Notes: a model not told the origin generated them from the letters alone. Counted from the first letter of the stretch, positions 44,661 to 53,950 are shown. The stretch is 64,000 nucleotides of DNA from Deltaproteobacteria bacterium (GCA_002719955.1 PBFW01000005.1:53471-117470), one strand, 5' to 3'. Translations and numbers: made by a program.

Positions 44661-45509
44661 ATGTACGAGAGCTTCTTCGGCCTTCGCGAGCTGCCTTTTT
44701 CGCTGACGCCCGACCCTCGCTTCCTGTGGCTGTCGGATACCCACGAGGAGGGTTTGGCGACGCTCGTGTACGGCATCACGCGCCACAAGGGGTTTCTCCT
44801 GCTGACGGGCGAGGTCGGGACCGGCAAGACGACCCTGCTGCGTGCGGCCCTGCGCGAACTTCCGCACGACACGGATACGGCGCTGATCATCAATACGATT
44901 GGCCTGACGCCGCTCGATCTGCTCAAGCTGATCGCAGCGGAATTCGGCATCGAAGGCCGCTTCGAGTCGACCGCGGATTACCTGATCGCAATCAACCGGA
45001 TGCTGCTCGAGCGCCTTCGCTCGGGTCACAACACCGTCCTGATCATCGACGAAGCGCAGAATCTCGACGCAGCGACCCTCGAAGAGGTGCGCCTCCTGTC
45101 CAATCTCGAAACCGACACGGCGAAGCTGATGCAGATCGTGCTGACCGGACAGCCCGAACTGATCCGCAAGCTCGCGAGCCCGCAATTGCGCCAGCTCCGC
45201 CAGCGGATCGCGATCGAGCATCATATGGAGCCGCTGACCGCCGAGCAGGTCAAGACCTACCTGTGCCATCGCATCGAGGTGGCGGGCGGGCGTTTCGAAG
45301 AGATCTTCGAACCCGGGGTCGAGACCGTCTTCTTCTGGTTTTCCCACGGCTGCCCGCGCCTGATCAGCCTCTTGGCCGACCGAGTCCTGCTCTCGGCCTA
45401 TTCGAAGCAGATCGCTCCGATCTCGCCCGATTTCGTAGAGGCGAAGGCCAAAACGATGAGCGCGATCCGCGCCGCGGGACTCGCCTCCGATCTCAGTCCG
45501 AGCAGCTGA
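44661..45509 (+). CDS. ExeA/XrtA-associated AAA+ ATPase
   Basis: The product is 282 aa. It starts MYESFFGLRELPFSLTPDPR, the standard opening of this family. Walker A is GEVGTGKTT, Walker B VLIIDEAQN, and PRLISLLADRVLLSAY ends the lid. Related proteins energise type II secretion (ExeA) or lie in exosortase-linked polysaccharide loci. The adjacent export lipoprotein supports the second role, but no exosortase, PEP-CTERM protein or glycosyltransferase lies nearby. A GGGGGGAGAGAGAAG site precedes the ATG. Confidence 0.88.
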   Translation: MYESFFGLRELPFSLTPDPRFLWLSDTHEEGLATLVYGITRHKGFLLLTGEVGTGKTTLLRAALRELPHDTDTALIINTIGLTPLDLLKLIAAEFGIEGRFESTADYLIAINRMLLERLRSGHNTVLIIDEAQNLDAATLEEVRLLSNLETDTAKLMQIVLTGQPELIRKLASPQLRQLRQRIAIEHHMEPLTAEQVKTYLCHRIEVAGGRFEEIFEPGVETVFFWFSHGCPRLISLLADRVLLSAYSKQIAPISPDFVEAKAKTMSAIRAAGLASDLSPSS

Positions 45510-45519
45510 CGCCCGGCTC

Positions 45520-45537
45520 AACCCTGCCCCCAGGGTT
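45520..45537. terminator. Hairpin after the AAA+ ATPase gene
   Basis: AACCCTG and CAGGGTT form a seven-base-pair stem with a CCCC loop, starting ten bases after the stop codon. It separates two convergent units. There is no T-run, so efficiency is uncertain. Confidence 0.4.
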
Positions 45538-45634
45538 CAGACTGCCTCGCGGCGCCGGGTGAGTGGACGACTCACGGACACGACCGCTGGGACCTCCCCC
45601 ACGCGCGCGCGGCCGTGACTCGCCGCAGGCCTCT

Positions 45635-45838
45635 CTAGAAGAGTGTGTAAATGAAGGGCGCAGCGGCCGTGCCCCCGAGCACGACGAGCATACCTAGACC
45701 GAGAATCGCGATCACGATCGGCGCCAACCACCACTTCTTGTTCTCCTTCAAGAAGTCGCTGAATTCCCCTGCGAGTCCCGTGCGCTCTCCCGAAGCCTGC
45801 GTGGCAAAATCGTCGTTCGAGTTGTTTTCGTCGGCCAT
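45635..45838 (-). CDS. DUF5989-family small membrane protein
   Basis: The product is 67 aa with a start at ATG 45838 and GGAG about nine bases upstream. The N-terminal 25 residues are hydrophilic. GEFSDFLKENKKWWLAP leads into one membrane segment and a second short hydrophobic end (GGTAAAPFIYTLF). The ENKKWWL-P motif is the mark of DUF5989. It is the last gene of the carbamoyltransferase-SxtJ-DUF5989 set. Confidence 0.85.
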   Translation of the reverse strand: MADENNSNDDFATQASGERTGLAGEFSDFLKENKKWWLAPIVIAILGLGMLVVLGGTAAAPFIYTLF

Positions 45839-45928
45839 GAATCGGATCTCCAGCGCATCTGCGCACTCAAATCGCGTCAATCTGCTGCGGGTTTTCGGTC
45901 CCCGCGGAATCCTCACCAGGAATCTCAC

Positions 45929-46378
45929 CTAGAACTGCCGGAAATAGCTTTCCTTGCCACGGCGGGGTCGCGGATCGCTCCAATAGCTCTGCCGGTCGCT
46001 TTCGAAACAACGATTGAGCGGGTCCTTGCCGATCAGGCGAAACACGAGTCCCAGCGGCGTGATCATCCCGAAGAAGAGCAGCCCCATGATGAGATACGAG
46101 AGCACGAACCCGATCGGATACGCCAAAATCGTCAGCCCGACGTAGATCGGAAGGTTCGCGCGCGGAGCGACCAACGAGAAGAGCGTCGAGATCCCGGCTA
46201 GCAGCACGAAGGCACCCGCCACGATCGGGCGCGACTCGCCCAACCAGCCGCCGGAGAAAACCAACACTTCAACCCACGCGATCGCCGCCAGGCACGAAAA
46301 GCCAAAAAGGGCGATGAAACCGAACTGTCTGAGAGTTCGCGCGTCCGGTCGCCAGTCGATTTTGATCATCTTACTCAT
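45929..46378 (-). CDS. SxtJ-family membrane protein
   Basis: The product is 149 aa with four hydrophobic segments (about 18-40, 50-66, 70-88, 95-118). FGFIALFGFSCLA near the start and TPLGLVFRLIGKDPLNRCF near the end are typical of SxtJ, named for its place in the saxitoxin cluster. The C-terminus has the frequent SYW segment (RQSYWSDPRPR). It lies between the carbamoyltransferase and DUF5989 genes. The biochemical role of SxtJ is unknown. Confidence 0.83.
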   Translation of the reverse strand: MSKMIKIDWRPDARTLRQFGFIALFGFSCLAAIAWVEVLVFSGGWLGESRPIVAGAFVLLAGISTLFSLVAPRANLPIYVGLTILAYPIGFVLSYLIMGLLFFGMITPLGLVFRLIGKDPLNRCFESDRQSYWSDPRPRRGKESYFRQF

Positions 46379-46467
46379 TCAGAGCTCCGTGCCTGAGGCG
46401 GTCTTGGGACCCTTGCCCCGCCGCCCGGAGCTTTCATGCGCCGAGCGAACGCGTCGCGGGCGAAACA

Positions 46468-48300
46468 TCAATCGAGAGCGAATTCGGCTAGGTAGGCATC
46501 GACGTCGATCTCTTTCGCATTAGGCTGATCCTGTTTGAGGATCACGAAATTCTCGAGGACCAGCGCATCCATATTCGTGTACATGAAACAGCGAAACGCG
46601 TCCTCTGGGGTGTTGACGATCGGCTCTCCGCGCACGTTGAAGCTGGTGTTGATCACGACCGGGCTGCCCGTCTTCTCTTTGAATTTCTCGATGATCTTGT
46701 AGAAACGTGGGTGGTGTTGCCGATCGATCGTCTGGACTCGCGCCGAGTAGTCGACATGTGTGATCGCTGGAACGACCGAACGCACCTCCTTCAACTTGTC
46801 GAGGCCCTTGGCCTGGTCCGCTTCGGCGACGGAGAGCCGTTTGGCCTCCCTGACCGGCGCGACCAGCAGCATATAGGGGCTGTTCTCGTCCGGTCGCATT
46901 TCGAAATACTCGTCGACGTCCTCCCGTAGAATCGCCGGCGCGAAGGGCCGAAACGACTCGCGGAACTTGATCTTGAGATTCATCGTCTCCTGCATCTTGA
47001 CCGATCGGCCATCGCCCATGATCGAGCGGCAGCCGAGGGCACGAGGGCCGAACTCCGCACGATCCGAGAAATGGCCAACGACGTTTTGGCTCGCGATCAG
47101 CTCCGCGACCTGGTCGACGAGATCTTCTTCGCTCTCGTAGTAGTGGTAGACCGCCTCAGCCGAATCGAGATAGGCCTTGATCTCATCGTTGGAGAACTCG
47201 GGCCCGAGCAGGGAGCCGAGCTGAGAGTCCTGGCTCTTGACTTCGCGCGGCTTGTCGAGAAGTTCGTGCCAGGTGAAGAGAGCCGCCCCGAGCGCCCCGC
47301 CGGCATCACCCGCGGCAGGCTGGATCCAGATATTTTCGAAAGGCCCCTCGCGCAACACCCGCCCATTGGCGACACAATTGAGGGCGACCCCGCCCGCCAT
47401 CGTGAGATTCGTCGCCCCGGTCAGCTCGTGGGCGTAGCGGGCGATCCGGAGCACGATCTCTTCGGTCACCGCCTGAATGGAAGCCGCGATGTCCATCTCG
47501 CGCTGCGTGATGTCCGTCTCGCTCTCGCGGCGCGGGCCACCGAAGAGCGAGTCCATCTTCGACGTGGTCATGACGTCGCTGTCGCAATATCCGAAATAGG
47601 ACATATCCATTCGGAAGGAGCCGTCCTGCTTGATGTCGAGGAGCTTCTCGATCATCAGGTCCTTGTAGATGGGCTCGCCGTAGGGGGCGAGTCCCATCAA
47701 CTTGTACTCGCCACTGTTCACCCTGAATCCGGTGAAATAAGTGAACGCCGAATAGAGCAATCCGAGCGAATGCGGGAAGCGCATCTCCTTGAGCATCTCG
47801 AGGCGACGGCCCCGACCGTGGGCGATCGTTCCGGTCGCCCACTCGCCGACGCCATCGAGGGTGAGGATCGCAGCCTCCTCGAAGGGCGAGGGGAAGAACG
47901 CGCTGGCCGCGTGGGATTCGTGATGCTCGGTGAACACGTAGCGACCCTTGTACTGCCGATCGAGGCCGATATCGAGTTCACGTGGCGTGTGAAGCTTCTG
48001 CTGAAGCCAGAGTGGCATGCCCATCAGAAAGAGCTTGAAGCCCGACGGCGCATACGAAATATAGGTCTCGAGCAGCCGGTCGAATTTGAGCAGCGGCTTG
48101 TCGTAGAACGTGACCAGGTCGACTTCGGATGCCTCGATCCCGCCCCGCGCAAGGCAGAATTCGACCGCATTCTTCGGGAAACGAAAATCGTGCTTCTTCC
48201 GTGTGAAGCGTTCTTCCTGGGCGGCGGCCGCAATCTCGCCGTCTTGGACGAGACAGGCCGCGCTGTCGTGGTAGTAGGCCGAGATTCCGAGAATGTTCAA
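46468..48300 (-). CDS. Carbamoyltransferase (NodU/CmcH family)
   Basis: The product is 610 aa from TTG 48300, with AGGA five bases upstream. It begins NILGISAYYHDSAACLV, the usual start. The Kae1-like N-terminal domain has EHHESHAASAFFPSPF (metal-binding histidines) and LTLDGVGEW. The C-terminal YrdC-like part contains AEFGPRALGCRSIMGD and RFRESFRPFAPAILRED-like residues (KFRESFRPFAP). It transfers a carbamoyl group from carbamoyl phosphate to a sugar or natural product. With SxtJ and DUF5989 it forms a recurring set, but the acceptor here is unknown. Confidence 0.93.
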   Translation of the reverse strand: MNILGISAYYHDSAACLVQDGEIAAAAQEERFTRKKHDFRFPKNAVEFCLARGGIEASEVDLVTFYDKPLLKFDRLLETYISYAPSGFKLFLMGMPLWLQQKLHTPRELDIGLDRQYKGRYVFTEHHESHAASAFFPSPFEEAAILTLDGVGEWATGTIAHGRGRRLEMLKEMRFPHSLGLLYSAFTYFTGFRVNSGEYKLMGLAPYGEPIYKDLMIEKLLDIKQDGSFRMDMSYFGYCDSDVMTTSKMDSLFGGPRRESETDITQREMDIAASIQAVTEEIVLRIARYAHELTGATNLTMAGGVALNCVANGRVLREGPFENIWIQPAAGDAGGALGAALFTWHELLDKPREVKSQDSQLGSLLGPEFSNDEIKAYLDSAEAVYHYYESEEDLVDQVAELIASQNVVGHFSDRAEFGPRALGCRSIMGDGRSVKMQETMNLKIKFRESFRPFAPAILREDVDEYFEMRPDENSPYMLLVAPVREAKRLSVAEADQAKGLDKLKEVRSVVPAITHVDYSARVQTIDRQHHPRFYKIIEKFKEKTGSPVVINTSFNVRGEPIVNTPEDAFRCFMYTNMDALVLENFVILKQDQPNAKEIDVDAYLAEFALD

Positions 48301-48643
48301 GTTCGTCCTACCCTGTTTCGGCGATCCGGTCGATCACCCGATTCCGGGTTTCGCTGATTCCGTCTTCGTCAAGCACCGCAGATTCCAGAGGACACGACGA
48401 TCTGTTGGGCCCAGCCTGCGGGCTCATCGAGCGCAAGCCCCCCTCTTCGTCGGAAGTTCCGGCTCTCGAAGTGAGTGCCTCGTTCTCGCATTTCAGTGAC
48501 TCCCAATCCTTCGCAGAATCGCTCCTGGGACCCGGCCCTTCGAGGCGACTCTCTGCCAGGGTCTTTTGCCCCTCGCTTCGCGGACTCCGCCATCCGCAGG
48601 GAAGCCGCAGCGCGGGTGAATCGCAGGGGGCGACGGGTTCCTC
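48301..48643. other. Intergenic region, no gene recognised
   Basis: About 340 bases lie between the carbamoyltransferase start and the zinc-ribbon gene end. Short high-GC open frames show no family resemblance, and no clear stem-loop or promoter pair was found. The upstream leader of the carbamoyltransferase is probably here. Confidence 0.4.
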
Positions 48644-48937
48644 TCAGCCCTTCTTGAACAGGTTTTCCAGGTCCTTCTTCGCTCTCGCCCGCTCGCTGCC
48701 CTCCTCGGCCTGGCCATCCCCCCTTCCCGGCCTGAAAAAATCACAACGATTGGCTCGGTCTCGGTCGAGTAGACGCTCGGCATTCGGCTCGCGGCATTCG
48801 TTGTACGCCGAGAGGTCGTGATGAACACAGTTTAGGCAGATATGAAGATCCGCGTGACAGCGATCGCATTCGTCCCGAAAACCGAGCGACTCGCCCGGGG
48901 CGAGCGGAATATCACTCTGGCAGGCATGGCACTCCAT
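48644..48937 (-). CDS. Small multi-cysteine zinc-ribbon protein
   Basis: The product is 97 aa from ATG 48937. Nine cysteines form several pairs: ECHAC, DECDRC, HICLNC and single cysteines in NECREP and NRCDFF. The charged C-terminus is helical (EERAKKDLENLFKK-like). The fold looks like two zinc ribbons or a treble clef. Uncharacterised proteins with this pattern occur in deltaproteobacteria. The ribosome site is weak, so the start is tentative. Confidence 0.7.
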   Translation of the reverse strand: MECHACQSDIPLAPGESLGFRDECDRCHADLHICLNCVHHDLSAYNECREPNAERLLDRDRANRCDFFRPGRGDGQAEEGSERARAKKDLENLFKKG

Positions 48938-49083
48938 CCGGCAAGCCTGCGGCAATTCGTGCGCAATTGCCAGCATCGCATCGATCGCACATCGGAGCTT
49001 CCCGTCGATTCCATCGGCGGCGTTCGCGATGCGGAATCGCCGCGCTCTAGTTCCGCCCCGCGACGTCCGATCACTCACACAAT

Positions 49084-49410
49084 ATGTTCCAACCAAAACC
49101 CCACATCCGCTCGACTCACGAGAACGTGGTCGAACTCGCCGAGGACATCGATCGCTTCGTGTTCGGGCTCGCGGAGCGGATCGATTCGATCCAGGACGCC
49201 GAACTCGCCGGGAAATCGGCCGAAGTCGCCCAACTCGTCCGCACGCTTTGCCAGGACGCGGCACGGCTCGGATATCCGGGAATGGCGATGACTGCGAAGG
49301 GGGTCGTCTCGGCAGCCGAAGACGATCAGCGTGACGAGCTCCAGGAGACGATCGTCGAGCTCACGGAGATCGCCCAGCGCATCCGCCAGGGGCATCGCGG
49401 GGCCGCCTGA
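49084..49410 (+). CDS. Small helical protein of unknown function
   Basis: The product is 108 aa. It is almost wholly alpha-helical by composition (HENVVELAEDIDRFVFGLAE; EEDDQRDELQETIVELTEIA-like). A histidine-phosphotransfer-like bundle is possible but no Hpt histidine context is clear. It is divergent from the zinc-ribbon gene. The start is not strongly supported. Confidence 0.5.
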   Translation: MFQPKPHIRSTHENVVELAEDIDRFVFGLAERIDSIQDAELAGKSAEVAQLVRTLCQDAARLGYPGMAMTAKGVVSAAEDDQRDELQETIVELTEIAQRIRQGHRGAA

Positions 49411-49466
49411 GGCATCGACCGTCGGGTCTTCCACGTCCGGTGTCGTGCTCGGATACAGCGTTCAAC

Positions 49467-50234
49467 TCACACGAAGAACCAGAACGAGAATGCGGATCCG
49501 TCGGCGTCGCGGAAGAGTTCTCCTCCCCAGATCGCGAGTGCGAGGAGCGCACCATTCGTGACGCCGTGCACCAGCATGACGGCACTCAGACTCTTTCGAT
49601 AATAGAACCAGAGGCTCGACAAGAGCACCCAGGGCACACACACCCACCACTCCCAGGGGACATGTCCCACGGTGAACACCACGGTGGTGACTAGCAGGCT
49701 GCGCACCGTGAACCGCGCAATCGGTAGGCCGCGAAAATCTTCGACTTCCCAGGCATCGGCCATGCGCATGACAAAACTGCGAATGAAAAGCTCTTCGAAA
49801 ATCGGAGTGACGATCCCGTAGCCGAATAACCGCAATACTAGAATCAGCCCCACGAATTCCTCCCCGGCCATCGCCGGATCGAACTCGCCGCCGGGCTCGG
49901 GCCGCAGCGACGGAATCAGCAGGAAGGGCACCACCCACACGGCGGTGAGCGCCAGGCCGACCAAAAGGTCCAGCGCACCGCCCCGCCAACCGATTCGTGC
50001 GCCCTCGCCCCGCCATTCCGGATAGGCGCCGCGCGATCGAAACCAGAGGATCAGGGCGAGCACGATCGCGGGCTTGAGCAGGAGCAGGAAGGGGCCAGCA
50101 GCCTCCGGCAGCCTCGCGCCGAGCTCCGACATCAGCAAGAAGCCGCCATAGGGCCCGATATAGGGCCACCAGCCGTGCCCCTCTCGTTCGGGCTCGGGCG
50201 CTGCGTCGGCGGTGGCGAATTCGTCAGGTGCCAT
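49467..50234 (-). CDS. CPBP-family intramembrane protease
   Basis: The product is 255 aa with several hydrophobic segments. The family's EExxxR motif appears as FEELFIRSFVMR, and the second histidine motif as FTVGHVPWEWW; both carry the catalytic glutamate and metal-binding or general-base residues. These Abi/CAAX-type proteases act inside the membrane on unknown substrates. A hydrophilic N-terminal 25 residues precede the first segment. Confidence 0.85.
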   Translation of the reverse strand: MAPDEFATADAAPEPEREGHGWWPYIGPYGGFLLMSELGARLPEAAGPFLLLLKPAIVLALILWFRSRGAYPEWRGEGARIGWRGGALDLLVGLALTAVWVVPFLLIPSLRPEPGGEFDPAMAGEEFVGLILVLRLFGYGIVTPIFEELFIRSFVMRMADAWEVEDFRGLPIARFTVRSLLVTTVVFTVGHVPWEWWVCVPWVLLSSLWFYYRKSLSAVMLVHGVTNGALLALAIWGGELFRDADGSAFSFWFFV

Positions 50235-50252
50235 GGTCTTCGGTGGCTCCGC

Positions 50253-51173
50253 TCAATTCGGCAGATTCAGGATCTTGCCCGCTTCGGCCGCGCTCGCCAC
50301 CGGTCGCCCGACCTCCGCGCAGAGCGCGACCGCCTCCTCGACCAGCTCGAGATTGCTGGGCGCGCGGGTGCCCGCGTAATCCTCGAGGCCCACCCGCAGG
50401 TGGCCGCCGCGCTCCAGGGCATGGCGCGCGACGTCACCATCCCAGGGATCGCCGGAGACGATCGCGACCGACCAGGGGAGCCCATCGCCCCGCCCGTCAA
50501 AATGCTCGGCGAGTATCTCCAGATAGACATCGAGGCAGGATTTACGCGGCGGCAGACCAAAGAGCAGATCCACTTTTCCATCCCCGCGATAACTCGCCTC
50601 CCCCCCGAAATAGAAGCGCAGGAAAGCGCCCTGGGGCATCGCGCCCGCGCTGTGATAGGCGAGCGCAGCCCGCAGAAAGCCCGGCTCGAAGATCGCCATG
50701 CCGGGTCCCAATCCGAGCCGATCGCAGAGCGCATATTTGTAGGCCACATCGGCGGGCGAGTTTGCATAGACCCAATCCGCCGGCATCGGTTTGCCCTCGT
50801 CGTCCGTCGGCATCAGGTTCACCGAGCCGGGATCGACAAAACCCATTCGCAATGGAAAGGCCTTCGCCAGGGGCTCGATATGGCTCGTCTTGTCCTCGAT
50901 CGTCGGCCCGAAGACGATCGTCGGGTAGAGAATCGCATCGGGGAAACGCGCGTGTACGGGCTCGAAATGTTCGAGATATTGCCGTGCCCCCCGCTCGCCA
51001 CCGATCGAGATATCCGGTGCGTGGGTGTGGACGATCGCCGCGCCCGCCTCGATGCAGCGAAGCGCGTCCTCGACCAGCCCCTGCTGGGTCTGGGGCGAGT
51101 GCGGATTGCGGTCGGGTTGGGTCCCGCCGTTGAGCGCGACTTCGATGATGACGGGTTCTGCGGCCGCCACCAT
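50253..51173 (-). CDS. BKACE-family beta-keto acid cleavage enzyme
   Basis: The product is 306 aa. It begins IIEVALNGG, has the zinc-binding AAIVHTHAPD, then GMAIFEPGFLRAALAY, and ends with HLRVGLEDYAGTRAPSN and VASAAEAGKILNLPN. BKACE enzymes exchange a beta-keto acid with acetyl-CoA, giving an acyl-CoA and acetoacetate. Its ATG overlaps the stop of the deacylase-type gene. The keto acid substrate cannot be told from sequence alone. Confidence 0.88.
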   Translation of the reverse strand: MVAAAEPVIIEVALNGGTQPDRNPHSPQTQQGLVEDALRCIEAGAAIVHTHAPDISIGGERGARQYLEHFEPVHARFPDAILYPTIVFGPTIEDKTSHIEPLAKAFPLRMGFVDPGSVNLMPTDDEGKPMPADWVYANSPADVAYKYALCDRLGLGPGMAIFEPGFLRAALAYHSAGAMPQGAFLRFYFGGEASYRGDGKVDLLFGLPPRKSCLDVYLEILAEHFDGRGDGLPWSVAIVSGDPWDGDVARHALERGGHLRVGLEDYAGTRAPSNLELVEEAVALCAEVGRPVASAAEAGKILNLPN

Positions 51174-52840
51174 CAGGCGTGTCCCAGCTGCGTCGGATGC
51201 TGGCCCGGACGTTCTTCGAGCGCGCTCGGGAGGCTCTCGCCATTCTCCGAGATCGCAACGCCGTTGACCAGGACGTGGCGGATGCCCGAGGGCGAATCCG
51301 CCGTCAACCGATCCGAGTTGGCGGGAAAATCCCGAACGCGGCGGACCTTGCCCGGACCGACCTCCTTCGGATCGAAGACGCAGACGTCGGCGTGTGCGCC
51401 CTCGCGCAGCACCCCGCGATCCTCGAATCGGAAAATGCCCGCGGGCTCACCCGTCAGCTTGTGCACCGCCTTCTCGATCGGGATCACCTCGCGCTCCCGC
51501 ACCCAGTTTCCGAGTAGATCCGTCGGCAGCGGCGCGTCGCATAGCATCCCGACATGCGCGCCCGCATCCGATAGCCCCATGGCCATCTGTTCCTGCTGGA
51601 GCAGGTGGGCGATCCCGTCCTCATCATCGTTCGCCTGGATGTAGCGGAAGCGGGTCTCGAGGTTTTCTTCGAGGGAGAGGGCGACCATCGCGTCGAAGGG
51701 GTGCTCCCCGCGATCCTTGGCGATTTCGACGAGGCTCCGATCGATCAGATCGGTGTGGATTTCCGATTCCGCCAACTCGAAGTTCTCCCAGCGCGTCGGC
51801 AGCGGCGTATCCTTCAATTCCTCGATCGCCCGTTTGCGCCACTCCACATCGCGGTAGCGCTCCCAGCGCTTTTCCGGGGCCTCCGCGTAGAGCGCGGCGA
51901 AACAATCCGCAGAATCGAAGACAAAGGGCGCTTTGAGCTGATTCTGAAGGGTGATCTTGCGAACCGAAATCTGTGGCCAGACCTGTGAGCCGCCCTTCTC
52001 GAGTTCCCTGTGATGGACGTCCACCGCGTGCTGCCAGAGTCCGGGGATGGCAAGCAGCGCGGTATACGTGAGCGGAACACCGATCCGGCGCTGGAAGGCG
52101 TAGACCTCGTCGTAGGTGAAATTCCCGCCGAGCGTCGTTCCCACGACGCCTCGTCCGAGTTTCGTCAACTCGCCCGCCATCGTTTCGAACTCGGAGAAGT
52201 CGCCCACGCGGCTGCAGACGGGTTTGCCCCCGATTCCCACATGGGTCGGAGCGAAACTCGTCGCCAGGCCGACGGCACCCGCCTCCATCGCCTCGCGAAC
52301 CGATTGACTCATCGCCGCCACTTCGGCCTCGGTCGCCGCCCGTCCGTAGGCCGCCTCCGCTCCCAAGTGATAGAGCCGCAGCGCGGTATGCCCGATATAG
52401 GCGGTGTAGTTGAGCAGCGTTCCGCGTTTTTCGACCGATGCCAGGTATTCCGGGAAGGTCTCGAAATCCCAGGGAATCCCCTCCATCAGCGAAGCGGGGT
52501 CCATGTCTTCGACCTTCTCGAGCGTGAGCGCAAGGTTCTCACGATCCCCCTCCCGGGTCGGTGCGAGCGAGAATCCGCAATTGCCCGCCACGACGGTCGT
52601 GACGCCATGGAAACAGGAGGGGGTGAGCGCGGGATCCCAGAAGACCTGCGCGTCGTAATGCGTGTGGATATCGATGAAGCCGGGCGCGACGATGGCACCG
52701 CTCGCGTCGAGTTCCCGATCTCCCGAGAGCCCCGAGCCGATCGCGGCCACGCGACCGTCCTTGACGAGGAGATCGGCCTCGACACCCGGGGCGCCGGTTC
52801 CATCGAGGACGGTCCCTCCGCGAATCACGATCGACGACAT
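51173..52840 (-). CDS. N-acyl-D-amino-acid deacylase-type amidohydrolase
   Basis: The product is 555 aa. The metal motif is in GFIDIHTHYDAQVFWDP, and GVTTVVAGNCGFSLAPT follows. Late in the chain SDAGAHVGMLCD and the closing GVLREGAHADVCVFDP are typical of the D-aminoacylase/amidohydrolase 3 group. It hydrolyses an amide or related bond, likely with zinc. It and the BKACE gene overlap by one base (TGATG) and should be co-expressed. ATG 52840 has AAGGAA about eight bases upstream. Confidence 0.9.
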   Translation of the reverse strand: MSSIVIRGGTVLDGTGAPGVEADLLVKDGRVAAIGSGLSGDRELDASGAIVAPGFIDIHTHYDAQVFWDPALTPSCFHGVTTVVAGNCGFSLAPTREGDRENLALTLEKVEDMDPASLMEGIPWDFETFPEYLASVEKRGTLLNYTAYIGHTALRLYHLGAEAAYGRAATEAEVAAMSQSVREAMEAGAVGLATSFAPTHVGIGGKPVCSRVGDFSEFETMAGELTKLGRGVVGTTLGGNFTYDEVYAFQRRIGVPLTYTALLAIPGLWQHAVDVHHRELEKGGSQVWPQISVRKITLQNQLKAPFVFDSADCFAALYAEAPEKRWERYRDVEWRKRAIEELKDTPLPTRWENFELAESEIHTDLIDRSLVEIAKDRGEHPFDAMVALSLEENLETRFRYIQANDDEDGIAHLLQQEQMAMGLSDAGAHVGMLCDAPLPTDLLGNWVREREVIPIEKAVHKLTGEPAGIFRFEDRGVLREGAHADVCVFDPKEVGPGKVRRVRDFPANSDRLTADSPSGIRHVLVNGVAISENGESLPSALEERPGQHPTQLGHA

Positions 52841-53113
52841 GGCTGCATTCCTTTCTCGAGCCCCTGAGTTCGAAGAGCCCTCGTGGTGCTCGGAGCACGC
52901 GCCGCTCGCGAGCCTGGACGCGGGGGATGCGGGAACTCATTTCGCCCGCACAGGGAGCATCGCAACCCGGACGATCCCCTGCCAGCGCAGATTCACATCC
53001 CGTGCCGGCAGTTCCGCGGCAACTCGATCGGTCGGTGGGGCTATGCTCGGCGGCGGCGCCACCGTTTCGGGTCGAGAGTCGGGTCGGTGATCACGAAGAG
53101 GGGAAGCGCGAGA

Positions 53114-53950
53114 ATGGGTGAAGCGGAATCAAAACGACCGGTGGCGTTCGTCACCGGTGCGAGCCGAGGCATCGGTCGTGCGAGCGCGCTTCGGCTCGCC
53201 GAGGCCGGCTTCGATCTGGTGTTGACCGGCCGAAGCGTCAGCCAGCCCGTCGATCATGGTGGACACGCCCTGCGTGGAAGTCTGCGAGAGGTCGAAAAGG
53301 AATCGGCCGCCCATGGGGCTGCGGCGGTCTGTGCGAGTCTCGATCTGCTCGATCCGGCTTCGATCCGGGCCGCCGTCGCCTCGGGTCTGGAGCGCTTCGG
53401 TCGCATCGATGCCGTCGTGCACTCCGCGACGCATATCGCTGACGGCAACGCGGATGACGTGCTCGCCCTGAAGCTCGATGCGCTCGACGAGAGCTTGCGG
53501 GCGAACGTCGTGGGCTCGACCTGCTTGATGCAGGCGGTTCTGCCCAAGATGATCGAACGGGGTGCGGGTGTCTGGATTTCGCTCGTGAGCGGCGCAGCCG
53601 TTCTCGACCCGCCCCATCGCGCCAGCGAGGGCGGCTGGGGCTTTCTCTACGGCTCCCAGAAGGCCGCGCTCTTCCGGCTCGCCGGCGTCGTCAACAGCGA
53701 GGTCGGCGATCGCGGCATACGGGCGTACAACCTGCAGCCGGGCATCGTCTCGACAGAAGTCCTGCGAAAGAGTTTCGTGAGCGATGGGCCCCTCGAAGAG
53801 GTGTGGGGGGTGGCGCCGCCCGAGATTCCGGCTGCCGTCATCGAGTGGCTCATCACGCAGGATCTCGAAGGCGCGCGCCTCGGCCGGGGCGTCGTCGCAC
53901 AGAAACTCTGCGCCGAACTCGGCCTCGTCGAGGGCTGGCATTTCGAATGA
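53114..53950 (+). CDS. SDR-family oxidoreductase
   Basis: The product is 278 aa from ATG 53114, with GGGGAAG upstream. It has the cofactor motif TGASRGIGRAS, HSATHIADGNA, ISLVSGAAVL for the catalytic serine and YGSQKAALFRLAG for Tyr-xxx-Lys. The C-terminus includes NLQPGIVSTEV, which fits the PG motif. Substrate unknown. It is divergent from the deacylase gene. Confidence 0.88.
   Translation: MGEAESKRPVAFVTGASRGIGRASALRLAEAGFDLVLTGRSVSQPVDHGGHALRGSLREVEKESAAHGAAAVCASLDLLDPASIRAAVASGLERFGRIDAVVHSATHIADGNADDVLALKLDALDESLRANVVGSTCLMQAVLPKMIERGAGVWISLVSGAAVLDPPHRASEGGWGFLYGSQKAALFRLAGVVNSEVGDRGIRAYNLQPGIVSTEVLRKSFVSDGPLEEVWGVAPPEIPAAVIEWLITQDLEGARLGRGVVAQKLCAELGLVEGWHFE

Noticed and set aside
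43620..45509. Complete exosortase/PEP-CTERM locus
   Set aside because: Only the export lipoprotein and ATPase are present; no exosortase, chain-length or PEP-CTERM gene was found.
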